Shown here: positions 34,472 through 46,287 of the stretch, piece after piece
Layout of the letters: the number at the start of each line of letters is the position of its first letter
Numbering within the stretch: position 1 is the stretch's first letter
Origin: Bufo bufo
Lineage: Eukaryota > Chordata > Amphibia > Anura > Bufonidae
Direction: 5' to 3'
Assembly (NCBI RefSeq): GCF_905171765.1
Contig: NC_053390.1
Coordinates: 591,629,793-591,693,792, forward strand
DNA: 64,000 bases
Program-made: the position numbers and the translations under genes
Notes under the pieces: generated by a model
What the model saw: only the letters and a program-made list of their open reading frames with translations
What the model was told of the DNA's origin: nothing
Database searches by the model: none

Positions 34472-35192
34472 GGGGTTCTGTGGTAATTAAGAAAATTAAA
34501 ATACTTCAATATTACTTTATTATAAATAAATTCCCATATACCTTTCATTAGTTAAAATGGCTAATTTTTTTTCTGAGGAGCAATCATTAGGAGAAATAAA
34601 ATGGCCGCTGTCCTATTAACACACACAAAACCTATCCTTATCAGACAGGAGGACAAGTTACTTCACAACACTGAGCTAAAGAACTGTCTTATCCTCCTAC
34701 CTGCTCTTCTTGTCAGGGATCATGATCCTGAAAACAACTAATAAGATCTTTAGCTGAATCTCTGCAGGAATGGAGTTCATGAAGAGACATGAAGTTTGGA
34801 GAGGAGGTGGGGTTAATGAGCAGCAGTTCTTGTATGCAGACTCCATTACCACATTCCGTCCTGTCTGTACTTCATGTCTCCTCATGAACTCCATTACCAC
34901 AGAGATTCAGCTGAAGATCTTATCATCTGTATGGAGAATCATAATTCCTGGCAATCGGAGCAGAGAGGAGGATGAGGTAGCTCTTTAGTTCAGTGTCCGA
35001 AGTAACTTGTCCTCCTGTGTGATTAGGACATATTTTGCGTGTACTAATAGAACGGTGGCCATTTTATTTCTCCTAATGATTGCTCCCCATAAAAAAAAAT
35101 TGCAATTATAACTAATGCAAGGTATTTGGGAATATAATTATAATAAAGTAATATTTAAGTATTTTCATTTTCTTAATTCCCAGAGAACCCCT
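34472..35192. mobile_element. Palindromic TTAA-type MITE
   Basis: Ends GGGGTTCTGTGGTAATTAAG and, reversed, AGGGGTTCTCTGGGAATTAA, next to TTAA at 34468-34471 and 35193-35196. Long imperfect arms share AGGAGAAATAAAATGGCC, GGAGGACAAGTTACTTC, GAGATTCAGC and ATGGAGTTCATGA with their complements. No coding. One base at the right junction is ambiguous. Confidence 0.65.
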
Positions 35193-35196
35193 TTAA

Positions 35197-35725
35197 TACA
35201 GCATAGCTATTCCGTGCAGCACATTTGATGTTCTTAGAAATTATATCAATAATTGTGAATTTGGGGTCTAGAATTTTCCGCAGGGCAACAATGAGGCCGC
35301 TACCTCCTGAAATACTCCTGGTATAGTTGGCTGCTGACCCATGGGGGTAAGAAACACCAGTGTGAAGCACCAAGGAATCAAGCAAAAGACAAAGTCTGAA
35401 TACAGTCCAAGGTCTGGGCAAGCTGAGTGTACAAGCATATTACAGGTAAAAATTCCAAGGTTGGGGCATGCTAAGTACATGTTTAATCCAGATAGCAATG
35501 CCAAGTTCCAGGAAGGCGGCAAGGAGCAGAATTGATAGTCAGGCAAGGTATGGTACATGGGTAGTCAGGCAAGAGAATATAACTTCTCTGGTTTTTAGAC
35601 AACCTCAAAGCTCAGGCCAGGAAGTGAATGCAAATCCCAGCTAAATAGGATGGTTGATCAGCTCCTTATCTAGGCTGGGAACACTAGGAAAGAATTAGCT
35701 CTCACAGGGCCGAAATAAACTGTAC
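35197..35725. repeat. Repeat-like sequence, no gene
   Basis: Phrases such as AGTCAGGCAAG (35540 and 35562), AAGGTCTGGGCA and AGGTTGGGGCA look like short internal repetitions. No protein motif was recognised. Confidence 0.35.
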
Positions 35726-36800
35726 TATGCAAAATAACCATGGAGCCCCAGTTATGGGTCTTCAACACAGTAAAAGCCAGATATCCCTCCAGAGAAGGAA
35801 AACCAAGCCACAGGGTATCCTCATTTTAGAGATCACCAAATCCACTATATTAACGGGTCCCTATGTCAAGATCCAGCTCTGTTACAAGTCTTAAAGATGT
35901 GACAAAGTAAAAATACCTAAGCCAGTTATCCATCCACAAACAGCTGTTTTGGGGTCTTGCTCCTTATCAGTGTAGAGTAGCATCTGGCTAACCTGGAGCA
36001 ATGCCTAGACTACAACTCAATCAATAGCTGATCTTTGGGAGACAATCTACAAAAAAAATACTACCTGAGCCTCATTTGATAGTCTAAACGTAGCAACCCA
36101 AAGTGCAAAGCTCTCTGTGAAACAGTAATATGCAAAATAACCATGGAGCCCCAGTTATGGGTCTTCAACACAGTAAAAGCCAGATATCCCTCCAGAGAAG
36201 GAAAACCAAGTCACAGGGTATCCCCATTTTAGAGATCACCAAATCCACCATATTAACGGGTCCCTATGTCAAGATCCAGCTCTGTTACAAGTCTTAAAGA
36301 TGTGACAAAGTAAAAATACCTAAGCCAGTTATCCATCCACAAACAGCTGTTTTGGGGTCTTGCTCCTTATCAGTGTAGAGTAGCATCTGGCTAACCTGGA
36401 GCAATGCCTAGGAGACAACTCAATCAATAGCTGATCTTTGGGAGACCATCTACAAAAAAAATACTACTGAGCCTCATTTGATAGTCTAAACATAGCAACC
36501 CAAAGTGCAAAGCTCTCTGTGAAACAGTAATATGCAAAATAACCATGGAGCCCCAGTTATGGGTCTTCAACACAGTCAAAGCTAGATATCCCTACAGAGA
36601 AAAAGAAAAAAGCAATGGGGTATCCCCCGGTTTAGAGATCACCAAATCCGCCATATTAATGGGTCCCTATGTCAAGATCCATCTCTGTTACAAGTCTTAA
36701 GGATGTGACAAGGAAAAAATACCTAAGCCAGTTATCCATCCACAGACAGCTCTTTCGGGGTCTTGCCCCTCATCAAAGTGGAGTAGGATTGTGGCTGAAC
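35726..36800. repeat. Tandem repeat, about 403-bp unit, 2.7 copies
   Basis: ATGCAAAATAACCATGGAGC begins units near 35727, 36130 and 36532. Copies one and two are very similar. Copy three is more diverged and loses homology near 36800. All carry ACAGCTGTTTTGGGGTCTTG or the variant ACAGCTCTTTCGGGGTCTTG. This GTTTCGGGG...ATCA phrase recalls Penelope terminal repeats. No coding frame. Confidence 0.85.
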
Positions 36801-37392
36801 GAAATTACACTGAGAGCTAGTCTCAATTCACACAGGGAGAGTAGAGTGACTTCCGCGCCTTACCGGGACAACAAGAGAGCGGTGGACACGAACCTCCGGC
36901 ATGACACAATGAACAACATCGTGCAGGAACACAATTGCAAGTTTTTTTTTGTAGTGTAAAATGTGAAGTAATGCTAGCCTCACATACATCTGGCGATCTG
37001 TCATACAGAAAATGTATATATCACTGCAAAAGGTGCACCACAATGATATGCAACTGACAATAGTGGCTAATCCTTCAAACTGATGTTAAAAACTGAGACT
37101 TTAGCCAATGTATTCCAGTCAGGAACACAAAGGAGCCCTTTTGCACCACCGTCAAAGTATATCAGTGTGGCATGGGTCCTACCACTAGACTACCTTGGTG
37201 TGTGAACACGGTCTGAATGGTGTTAGGATCTAACGCACAGCCAAGCTCCCACATACCTCCATAGTGAGATCACTCATGCAGTGGGAGAAGAGATAGGGCT
37301 GTAAGCCCCACCTATAACAGGCCATGTGACACAGGCTACCAGGTGCACTAGTGTCTTACCAGCATTGCGCAATGGCACATTCCTTACATATA
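36801..37392. other. Intronic sequence without recognised features
   Basis: No motif, terminal repeat or array was noticed. The frames here show no family resemblance. Confidence 0.45.
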
Positions 37393-37823
37393 AAGAAAAA
37401 TCACTAAAATAAAGTGGCCTAAAAGGGAGGACATGCTCAAAAACCCCAAACACTGTGGCGTGTTTATAACGGGGGGAGCAATTCTTCCGCATGTGATCAG
37501 TTGCTAGCTGCAATCCCCAGAAAAAAATGCATACAATGGAAGATGTAGTGTGTGGATGAAAATATACAAATACATAAATCACTGAAATAGGTTCACCACA
37601 ATGATAGTGCACCACTACTTCATCTTGTGTAGAATGCCTTTGTGGTGCATGTGGTCCGCTGCCGACATCCTCCATTGTATGCATTTTTTGCTGGGGATTG
37701 CCGCTAACAACGGATCACATGCGGAGGAATTGCTCCCCCAGTTATAAACACGCCACAGTGTTTGGAGTTTTTGAGTATTTCCTCCCATTTAGTCCACTTT
37801 ATTTAGTGATTTTTCATATAGAA
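37393..37823. repeat. Long imperfect palindrome
   Basis: TATAAAGAAAAATCACTAAA, CCCCAAACACTGTGGCGTGT and GAGCAATTCTTCCGCATGTG on the left are mirrored on the right (GTGATTTTTCATATAG, CGCCACAGTGTTTGGAG, CACATGCGGAGGAATTGCTC). The arms are about 150 bp with a loop of about 130 bp. It may be a fold-back MITE; no target duplication was identified. Confidence 0.7.
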
Positions 37824-38374
37824 GATGCCAGACAAAAACTGAAGCCAGAAATCATTCCATAGTTTTTATGGGATCGTTCATATGCATCCAGCACATCAGC
37901 TGTGATGCGAGATGTGAAATAGTGCCAGACAGAAAAACGTTGCAAGCTACCTTTTTCTGTCTGGAGCTTTCAAGGTTTAGACATTGGACCTTTGCACTAT
38001 AGAGCACTTACTATACATCAGTTGTGTTCTGTTCCTCGCCAACTGAATATGTGCACCCATCCTAAGTCATTAGGAAAATCTGTGCAAACCTATAGCAAAT
38101 GTCACATCAGTTAGGGAACAGCCCAGACCTGACTTCCACACCCCTCTCCCAACAAACTTGGATGATCCACCATAAACAGAGGCCCCCAACTAGGTGATAG
38201 CCTTTGACAGGATTGTGCGGAGGACATACTTAGGGGAGACAAAAAGAGAGGTCAGACAGGCCAAGTCAAAACCAGAGAATACCATCAGAACCAAGGAAGA
38301 AACAAACCCATAGTAATATATCAAGTAGGGTCAAAAGCAGGAGGTAACATCAGAATCATAATCAGCAGTGAGAG
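37824..38374. other. Intronic sequence without recognised features
   Basis: No repeat or gene was recognised up to the target duplication of hAT A2. Confidence 0.45.
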
Positions 38375-38929
38375 GTTAAGACTAGTGCTGAGCAAATCGA
38401 GGTTAATGAACTGGAATTTGATCTGAATTTCAGGAAAAATTTGATTCGCCGCCAATCCGAATTTGGTTGTGCTTCATATTAACGAATCCAATTTTTTTCT
38501 AAAATGGCTAGTGGACATGATACAAAGTGAAAGTAAGAAGTCAGGGAATGAGGGATCACCCATAATGCTGTGCAGCCAGCCAATCAACAGGTAGCCAGCC
38601 CCTGTCATGTCACAGCCCTATTAAAAGCCTTATCCTGTCTCTGCCATTTTACAGTGAACTGAGCATAGGGACAGATGTGACAAGTTCTCGGGAAAGTTTT
38701 TATTGAGCTTTTAATAGTATAATCTGGGATAGGGTCAGTGAAGGGACTTTGTAGGGAGATCATAAGGAGAGGTTTCAGACACTGTAGGGAGGGCATAGGG
38801 ATAGCAAAGGGAGACTACAGCACAGTGCAGGATCTGTAGGCTGAGGGAATCCTTAGAAGACAGTGAAGTGTTCAACAATCCCCTGTGTAGGGCACAGAGC
38901 TATCTAATTGAACAGAACCCACCTTGTAC

Positions 38930-39064
38930 CGGTTAGATTATATAGCTCATTCACCCCAATTTGAGAAAAAAGGCATTATGGAATTGCTTATGTATTAAAT
39001 ACATAAGCAATTCCATAATGCCTTTTTTCTCAAATTGGGGTGAATGAGCTATATAATCTAACCG
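38930..39064. repeat. Perfect palindrome, 66-bp arms, 3-nt spacer
   Basis: The left arm starts CGGTTAGATTATATAGCTC and ends TTGCTTATGTAT. After TAA the right arm is its exact complement, ending at 39064. I compared all 66 positions and saw no mismatch. It lies inside hAT A2 just left of hAT B. A diverged copy of the right arm appears at about 51760-51803 on the other side of hAT B. Confidence 0.95.
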
Positions 39065-39599
39065 TTATTTGGATGCCCACTAGTGATAATCGAACATGCT
39101 TGGCCGAACACCTGTTTTGCTCGAGCATCTCAATGCTCGGTACATGCCGGTATTCGGCCGAATACCGCATGTGCTCGAGCGCAATGCTCGAGTCTCCGCC
39201 CCGCATGTATATGGGCTGCTACACAGCCAATAAATGTGCTGGTAAGTACTGCCCTCAATGTAATGCCGTAGCCATGTTGGCTAATGGCATTACAGTGATT
39301 GGCTGGCCGGAACGCGTCATCGGGTGCTATAGCACCCGATGACACATGTTTGGCTCATTTTTAGTCAGGGAGAGCTGAGCTGAGGAAGAGACAGACAGTG
39401 TAGGGAGTGATTTAAGAATATTATTACCACCAAAACTTTTCAGGACCCAAAAGTCCATTTAAGCAGTAGCAATCTATATTTTTAGCGCAACCTGCGCTAA
39501 ATAGCTAAAACTTTACGGACCCAAAAGTCCTTCTAAGGATTATTGTGTGTGGCAGCAATATCTATTTTTAGCGCATCCTGCGCTAAATAGCGTACAATA

Positions 39600-40288
39600 G
39601 TTAGGCTGCTGCAGACAGCAACATTAGCTGCACGACATCTCCAGTGTAAAATGTGCGCATCCAAAAAATATCTGACATCCAGTGTACTTTTTCAATAGAC
39701 AGTGTCCGCTGCGGACAGTGACATTAGCTGCGTCACATCTCCAATGTAAAGTGTGCGCATCAGAAAAATATCTGTCACATACGGTGTCCTTTTTCCGTAG
39801 ATGGTGTCTGCTGCGGACAGTGACATGAGCTGTGCCACATCTCCTGTGTAAAGTGTGTGCATCCAAAAAATATCTGTGAAATACAGTGTACTTTGTCAAT
39901 AGACAGTGTCCGCTGCGGACAGTGACATTAGCTGCGCCACATCTCCAGTGTAAAGTGTGCGCATCCAAAAAATATCTGACATCCAGTGTAATTTTTCCGT
40001 AGATGGTATCTGCTGCAGACAGTGACATGAGCTGTGCCATATCTCCTGTGTAAAGTGTGTGCATCCAAAAAATATCTGTGACATACAGTGTACTTTCTCA
40101 ATAGACGGTGTCCGCTGCGGACAGTGACATTAGCTGCGCCACATCTCCAGTATAAAGTGTGCGCATCCAAAAAATATCTGTTACATACAGTGTCCTTTTT
40201 CCGTAGACGGTGTACGCGGCGGACAGTGACATTAGCTGCGCCACATCTCCAGTGTACAGTGTGCACATCCAAAAAATATCTGACATCC
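39600..40288. repeat. 101-bp tandem array in hAT B, left part (7 copies)
   Basis: The anchor ACATTAGCTG (or ACATGAGCTG) falls at 39621, 39721, 39823, 39924, 40025, 40127 and 40229, giving a period of 100-102. Each unit contains CACATCTCCAGTGTAAAGTG, AAAAAATATCTG and GTCCGCTGCGGACAGTG, the last a small hairpin. The array is cut at 40288 by Ngaro-1 and resumes at 47321. Confidence 0.92.
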
Positions 40289-40488
40289 GAAAAGCAATGG
40301 AGTGGGGCGCAGCCGTAGCATAATTTGGCTTGACTTTGGTGGAAGGTTGTGGCACATGGGGTTAATATTAGGAGAGTTTGAGGTTGTGGGGGAGAAGTTT
40401 TGGGGAGATGGAGTGGTAGATTCGCACCAGGTACTTAAGGAGGAGGGGAGAAGTTTTTAGGTTAGTCCGGAAACTGTAGAGAAGTTTG

Positions 40489-42845
40489 ATGAGCAACATG
40501 TCCTCTCTGGATCAACTTATTGAACATGTTAGGGCTGCGGCGGCCAGTAATTGTGTGCAGTGAATGCAAGAGACACTACAGGCAGCTTTACAAAGGGGGT
40601 GGCAGGAGGCGGTGGCCCCAGGTGTGGGGGTAAGGGCTAGGAGATGGAGGCTTCCGATCCGGTTAAGCCCCGACTACACGCCGTGAGGCCGGCCGCGTCT
40701 AAGGGGTCCCTCTGGCATGTCAACAATAGAGGGGGGAAGCAGGGTGGTGCAGGAATTATTGGAGGGTTTGGTGGTTTTGTTGGCGAGGGCTGGGGCGGGG
40801 CCTCCACCTGCGGCGGTGTGGGCGCAGATGGATAGGGCTGGTTTGGGATCAAATATGGTGGAGGAGCGTTCGGGGGTTTCTGGGGGGTGTAGCGTTCCCG
40901 CTGTGGTTACTGAGACAGTGGTGGTTTCGCCGTAAGCTGCATCGGTAGTGGAGGCGACAACTAGCTCCGGTAAGGCGGGGGCAACTGATTTGGTGCTTTT
41001 AGCGGATGCAGCGAAAGGGGAGGTTTATGTGTGCTTTGAGGGGCCTTTGGTGGCTCATTTGAGGCCAGAGGTGAGAGAGAAGATATACAGGGATGAATAT
41101 GTAGAAATTTTCTCATTGTTACCTTAGGAGAAGTTTAATCTTGATAGAGTGAAGTCGGACGAGAACAAGCGGGAGGAGGAGGAGAGGCGTCGGTATCGTT
41201 TGATTCTGCGCACATTTGCAAACTGGTTACAGGCTTTTGCTATATTGGCGAGTGTAGTTGGCGAAAAATCACCGGAGCATTGCTCCGCGCTTTTTGGTTA
41301 TATAGACTCAATTGGCGAGGCGTATAGAGTATATGGCGGAGTGGCGTGGGGGAGGTTCGACGAGCAGTTCCGTCAGCGCAAACCTATATGGCCTAGTTGT
41401 CACGGCCTTTGCTGTGTGCGCCGTGACACTGGTGTCATGGTTGCGGTTTCCGGTGGCAACGTGTTGCTGTTGTGGCATGTGGTGGCAGTGTCTCGGCTTT
41501 GGTTGTGTGTGCTGTGACATGGTTGCCACGCATGCTGTTGCTGGTGGCAACGTGTTGCTTGTTGGCTTGTGTGTGCACTTCCCCTTTAATTGTACACTTC
41601 GCCTGTTTGGTGCTATAAGGGTTAACTCGCTGACTGGGTGTGGTCACTTGGGTTTTATATTCTGTGGCTTCCTGGCTGAAGTCAGTTGTACTTCAGCTGT
41701 CGTTGGTGCTGGAGCTCTGCTCCAGTCCAGTGTGATCTATCTGCCCAGTCCTTGAGGGCCACCTTGTAGGACATCAATGTCATCTGTGATGTCATTCCTT
41801 TGTCTCCCTTATCCTCTATGTACCCAACCTCACTTGTTGTATGTTTGGTGTGGGTTTATGTTCAGGGTTTGTTGTACGTCTTGTTTGTTGTTACATGTCT
41901 GGGCTGTTGTTGGTGTTTGTCCCTGCATGTGTGCAAGACATTTCCCCTGTGTTTGTTGTACCTCTGTGAGGGGGCTGGTTTCCCGGAGGGGTGAACCATA
42001 AGTCTGTATGCAGTGCTGCTTGGGGCTGCCATGCACTGTGTGAGCATGGGGGGCTCTGGCAGAGTTGGTATGCTGGATTCCTGTGTGGTTGTTTGTACTG
42101 TGACCTGCTGTGTGTTCGGGCTTCTGTACTGATGCACGGGTTCCAGTTGTGGAGGCTTCGGAAGGTAAGTGAGTTGTCTTGTTGTTCTTACCTGCATATC
42201 CTCTTGCTGCATATGGTCTTTTCCTTTCCTTGCTGCTAGGCCATTTGAGACTCCTGTTCATCCGTGTCTGGGAAGAACAGGTCGTCTCTCCCCTGCTCTT
42301 ATGTGAGGGATTATCAGGGTGACTCAGGACCATAGGTATCCTGGTATGAGCCGTCCTACCATCAAGGTCCGCTCATACGGTTAGGAGTTAGGGTGAGTAT
42401 TAGGGACGCAATAGGAGGTGACCTGCTCCCTGATTCCGGCATCCTGGCCTAGCAGCTGCCCCTTATTTCTTTACATTGTACTGGTGGGGTTTTTTCCCCC
42501 ACTCCCCACCGTGACACTAGTATAAGGTGGGACCACAAAGATATTAGTTTGTGGATGAGGCTTATGGCCGCCCCTAAGGGTTGTGTGCAGCCCTTTCGTG
42601 GGTCGTCAGGGGGTACTTCAACAGCAGAGTCACCTTCTGGTGGAAGAAAAGGTTGCTGTTGGCTGTTTAACGAAGGGCACTGTAAGTTCCTTTCAGACTG
42701 CCATTTTAAGCACGAATGTTCCGGATGCGGGGGATCACATAGTTTTAGCCAGTGTTTCAAGAGGGGAAGAGGGAAGGCACAGGAGGCTGCTCAGAAGAGG
42801 GCCAACGCCGGTGAGGGTGGAAGAGATGCTTCCATTTCTAAATAG
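40489..42845 (+). pseudogene. Ngaro-1 Gag-like ORF1, interrupted by a solo LTR
   Basis: It starts MSNMSSLDQLIEHVRAAAAS at 40489 and meets a stop at about 40560. A later open part (41149-41397) has RRYRLILRTFANWLQAFAIL, PEHCSALFGYID and WGRFDEQFRQRKPIWP. Beyond the LTR the same frame continues (ISLWMRL) to CWLFNEGHCKFLSDCHFKH, a CX7CX5CX3H finger, and CSGCGGSHSFSQC, a CX2CX3HX4C knuckle one residue shorter than the retroviral type. Nucleic-acid binding by the Cys/His motifs is the likely role. It stops at 42843-42845. Confidence 0.7.
41398..42516 (+). mobile_element. Solo LTR 1 in Ngaro-1 ORF1 (1,119 bp)
   Basis: It begins TGTCACGGCCTTTGC and ends CCACCGTGACA, with CTAGT duplicated at 41393-41397 and 42517-42521. 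TG...CA ends and a 5-bp duplication are typical of Ty3/gypsy and related LTRs. A TATA-like TTTTATATT lies near 41654. There is no internal coding and no second LTR, so it is a solo LTR left by recombination. Strand follows the TATA-like box and is tentative. A DNA transposon with 8-bp inverted ends is the alternative. Confidence 0.72.
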
Positions 42846-42849
42846 GTAT

Positions 42850-45800
42850 CCTAGGAGGGCGGTAGCGGAGTTTCTGCGGAAGGGATTTGTTGAGGGTTTC
42901 AGGATACCTTGCACGTCAGTTGGGGCTGGGGGTAGTGTTCGAAATTTAGTTTCGGCACTTGCTAGGCCAGAAGTCATACAGGAGAAGATTGAGAAGGAAG
43001 TTCAGGCAGGCAGAGTCGCAGGAACTTTTTCAGACATTCCTCTGCTGGGGTTGCGCTTATTGCCATTGGGGTTGGTACTGTCACGGCCTATGGTGTGTTT
43101 TGTGACACTTTCCTTCACTTGCGGTTGCTCGTGGCAACGTGTGGTGTTGTGTGCATGTGGTGGCAGTGTCTCGGCCTTGTGGCTGTTTCCCAGGACATGG
43201 TTGCCTCGCGTGCCGTTGCCGGCGGTAACAGGTGGAGTGTGATGTTTGTGTGTCTATTTCCCCTTTAAGTGGCTTTCTTCCCTTGCCTGGTGTTGGAAGG
43301 GTTAATTCCCTTCCTAGTGAGTGAACACTGGGTGTGTCTGTGTGTGGGTGTGGCTACTTGGGCTATTTAGCTCCTGCTGGATGCCAGCAGCTTAGGGGTA
43401 CTCCAGCCATGGTGTTTGCTGGAGTCATCCTCCTGGTATTATACCATCTGCCCAGTGTGGGCCACCCTTGTGGTCATAAGTAATGTTTAGACATAGATGT
43501 TCTTATCTTATTATATGTCTAGTGGTGTCTCTATGTTTATTGCAGTTTATGGTTTCTGGGTTCCTGTGTGCTTTGTGTGTGTGCTGTGTCCTTTTGTGTT
43601 TGGTGTGGACATTATCACTTCTGCACGGGTTCCAGTCTGTGTGTCTGTGGCAGGTAGGTGTTGTACTAATTTCACTACCTGCCATTTCCATCTGCTGTAT
43701 ATGTTCCCCATTCCTTGCAGCCTGGCCAGTGAGATTCCTGTTCATCCGTGAGATTCCTGTTCATCCGTGCTCCTAATTCCAGGGCTATCCTGAGGGCTAG
43801 TAGGGACCCTAGGTTACGGAGTATGAGCCCTCCTACCATCAGGGTTGGCTCATACAGCTAGGAGTCAGGGTCAGATTTAGGGACACTATAGGAGGTGACC
43901 TGCTCCCTGTTTCCTATCCTGGCCCAGCAGCTACCCTTTATTATTGACACCGCACGGCTGAGGGTTTCCCCCACTCACAGCCGTGACAGGTACCTAAGAA
44001 GGAGCCAAATAAGTTTCGGCTCATTCACCATCTGTCTTATACGCCAGGGAGTTCGGTTAATGACGGGATAGATCAAGAGCTCTGTTCCGTGTCCTACACG
44101 TCTTTTAACACGGTGGTGGCTTGGGTTCGGCGTTTGGTGCAGGCCGCGTTGTTAGCTAAAATGGATATAGAAGCTGCTTTTCGTTTGCTCCCTATACATC
44201 CGGATTGTTTTCATCTGTTGGGTTTTAAATGGGGAGGGCAAGTTTATGTTAATTGTTGTTTTCCTATGGGTTGCACAATTTCCTGTTTGTTATTTGAAAC
44301 ATTTAGTTCTTTTCTGGAATGGGTGGTCAGGTAGGAGTCAGATAGAGAATCTGTGCTTCACTACTTAGATGATTTTTTGTTCCTGGGGCCGGCTGGCGAT
44401 CGTTCATGTTCTATTTTGCTACACACGATGGAATGGGTGGCGGCGATGTTTGAGGTCCCGTTGGCACAGGAGAAGACAGAGGGCCCGGTGATGTTGGTGA
44501 AATTCTTGGGCATTGTTATTGATACAGTGAAGATGGAATGTTGTTTGCCTGAAGAGAAAGTGTGTGACCTGGTAGCGGAGGTTGTTAGTTTGCGGGGGTT
44601 AATAAGGCACAATTACATAGGATCCAGTCGATATTGGGTAAGCTGAACTTCGCTTGTAGGATTCTGCCTATGGGTCGGGTATTTTGTCGGCGTTTGGCCA
44701 GGGCGACGGCGCGGTGTCAGCTCCTTCCCATTATGTGAGATTGTCTGCAGAGGTGAGGGAGGATACGGCAGTTTGGGAGCAATTCTTGTCTCAGTACAAT
44801 GGGAGGTCAGTGTGGATGGGAGGGCAGATTTCTAATGTCGACTTAGAACTTTTCACGGACACATCTGAATCTTGCGGATTTGGTGCGTTTTGTCAGGGTG
44901 AATGGAGTGCGGGGGCGTGGCCCGATGAATGGTGGCGGGCGGGCTACCTTTCTAATCTGACATTACTGGAATTGTTTCATATTGTTTTGGCGGTGGAATT
45001 ATGGGGGGATTTGCTTCAGAATAAGCGAGTGCGATTTTGCTGTGACAACATAGGTGTAGTTCAAGCTATAAACGCTGCCAGTTCACTGACTGTGATTCGC
45101 TTGCTGCGGCATTTGGTATAGCAAGTTTTTTTTTTTAAAGCGTTCTTTGTGGCTGTCCATTTGCCGGGTGTGGAGAATTCAGTAGCTGACGTTCTTTCTC
45201 GTTTTCAGTGGGATAGTTTTCGGCGACTGGTGCTGAAGGCGGTCGAGCAGAGGCGTCCTTGTCCTCAGTGGCTCTGGAGCGTGGCCTTGGGGTCTCCACA
45301 GCATTGATTAGGCAATCCATGAGTACGGGTACGTGGTCGGCTTACGCATCTGTGTGGTCTTTATGGGAGCAATTGATAGAGCAGGTTGGGGGTTGCAGTG
45401 CGGCAGATGACTGTCGGATGTTACTGATTTATTGGGTGGGTTTGGCATTTGGTGAGGGTTTGTCTTATTCAGTAGTGGCTAAGAGGGTGTCGGCGGTTGC
45501 GTTATGGTTACGCATGCCGGATTTGTTGGATGTGTCAAAATGCTTCCTGGTGCGACAAGCGTTAAAGTGTTACCGGCAGAGCACACTTACAAGGGACAAG
45601 CGTCGCCTGTATCTTACGAATTATTGCAAAATTTATGGAGTCAGGTGGGCGTGATCTGTGCGTCAGGTTATGAAGTGCGCTTGTTTCGGGCAGCTTTTTC
45701 GTGGGCGTTTTTGTCACGTTTAGATTGTCGGAATTGGTTACGCGGAGTAAATTTGGCTTAGGTGGTTTGCAGCTTGGAGACGTGCTGCGGTGTGTGGATG

Positions 45801-46200
45801 GGTTACGGTGTTTTTTGCGGCAATCAAAAACAGACCCGGAGGGTAAGGGGATGCACTTTGTGTTGCGGTCGATGGGGGAGGTCAGTTGTTTGTCCTGTTC
45901 GATATGTTGATGATTTTTTGGCAGTGTGGACGGATATCTTTGGGCTGTTGTTAATACATCAGAATGGGGCAGCCTTGTCTCACTTTCAGTTTGTTGTGAT
46001 ATTTCGGAAATGCTTGGCAGCCGAAGGATTGGCGGCGAATGAGTTTGCGTCTCACTCATTCAGGATCGGGGCAGCCACGGAAGCATCCAGGTAGGGTATG
46101 GGAGAGGATGTAATTCGGCAGATAGGAGTCTGTAAGCTATCGTTCATACATTCGCCCGCATTTGTGGTTTTTATAGGGAAAAGTTGGATAGAGGCGGTTA
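42850..46200 (+). pseudogene. Ngaro-1 RT, RNase H and tyrosine recombinase (ORF2), interrupted by a solo LTR
   Basis: The lead region holds FLRKGFVEGFRIP and IEKEVQAGRVAGTF. After the LTR at 43079 the frame goes on with KFRLIHHLSYTPGSSVND, KMDIEAAFRLLPIHPD, FPMGCTIS and HYLDDFLFLG (YLDD catalytic motif, about 44359). RNase H has ELFTDTSESCGFGAF, LTLLELFHIVLAVELWG, CCDNIGVVQAIN and the tail ENSVADVLSR. The YR has GTWSAYASVWSLWEQ, DVSKCFLVRQALK, RLSELV (first catalytic Arg) and HSFRIGAATEAS (HxxR); SYIRPHL after a frameshift supplies the Tyr. The stops and shifts (e.g. 44334, 45119, 46092) show that it is dead. Confidence 0.85.
43079..43988 (+). mobile_element. Solo LTR 2 in Ngaro-1 ORF2 (910 bp)
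   Basis: It starts TGTCACGGCCTATGG and ends CAGCCGTGACA, flanked by GGTAC at 43074-43078 and 43989-43993. It shares with LTR 1 the ends, the GGTGACCTGCTCCCTG stretch and GTTGCC(T/A)CGC(G/A)TGC, but is shorter and clearly diverged, so the two are related insertions and not a pair. A small duplication GAGATTCCTGTTCATCCGTG lies at about 43731-43770. Taking it out rejoins the RT frame (LV then PKKEPNKF). Confidence 0.72.
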
Positions 46201-46287
46201 GTAGTTGGTGTTATTGGTGAGAGCTCAAGGTATTGGTTAAGGTGATGTGTTGCTGACTTGCTTTCTGTTTAATTTCTTTCAGGGCCT

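Noticed and set aside
39624..40355. Minus-strand frames of 85-146 codons with HTLHWRCG repeats
   Set aside because: They are translations of the 101-bp tandem array.
40644..40935. Gly-rich frames in the Ngaro-1 Gag region as separate genes
   Set aside because: They are shifted readings of the degraded Gag; no motif and no start context.
41398..43988. The two TGTCACGG elements as the 5' and 3' LTR of one retrovirus-like element
   Set aside because: Each has its own 5-bp target duplication, and the DNA between them is Ngaro coding sequence.
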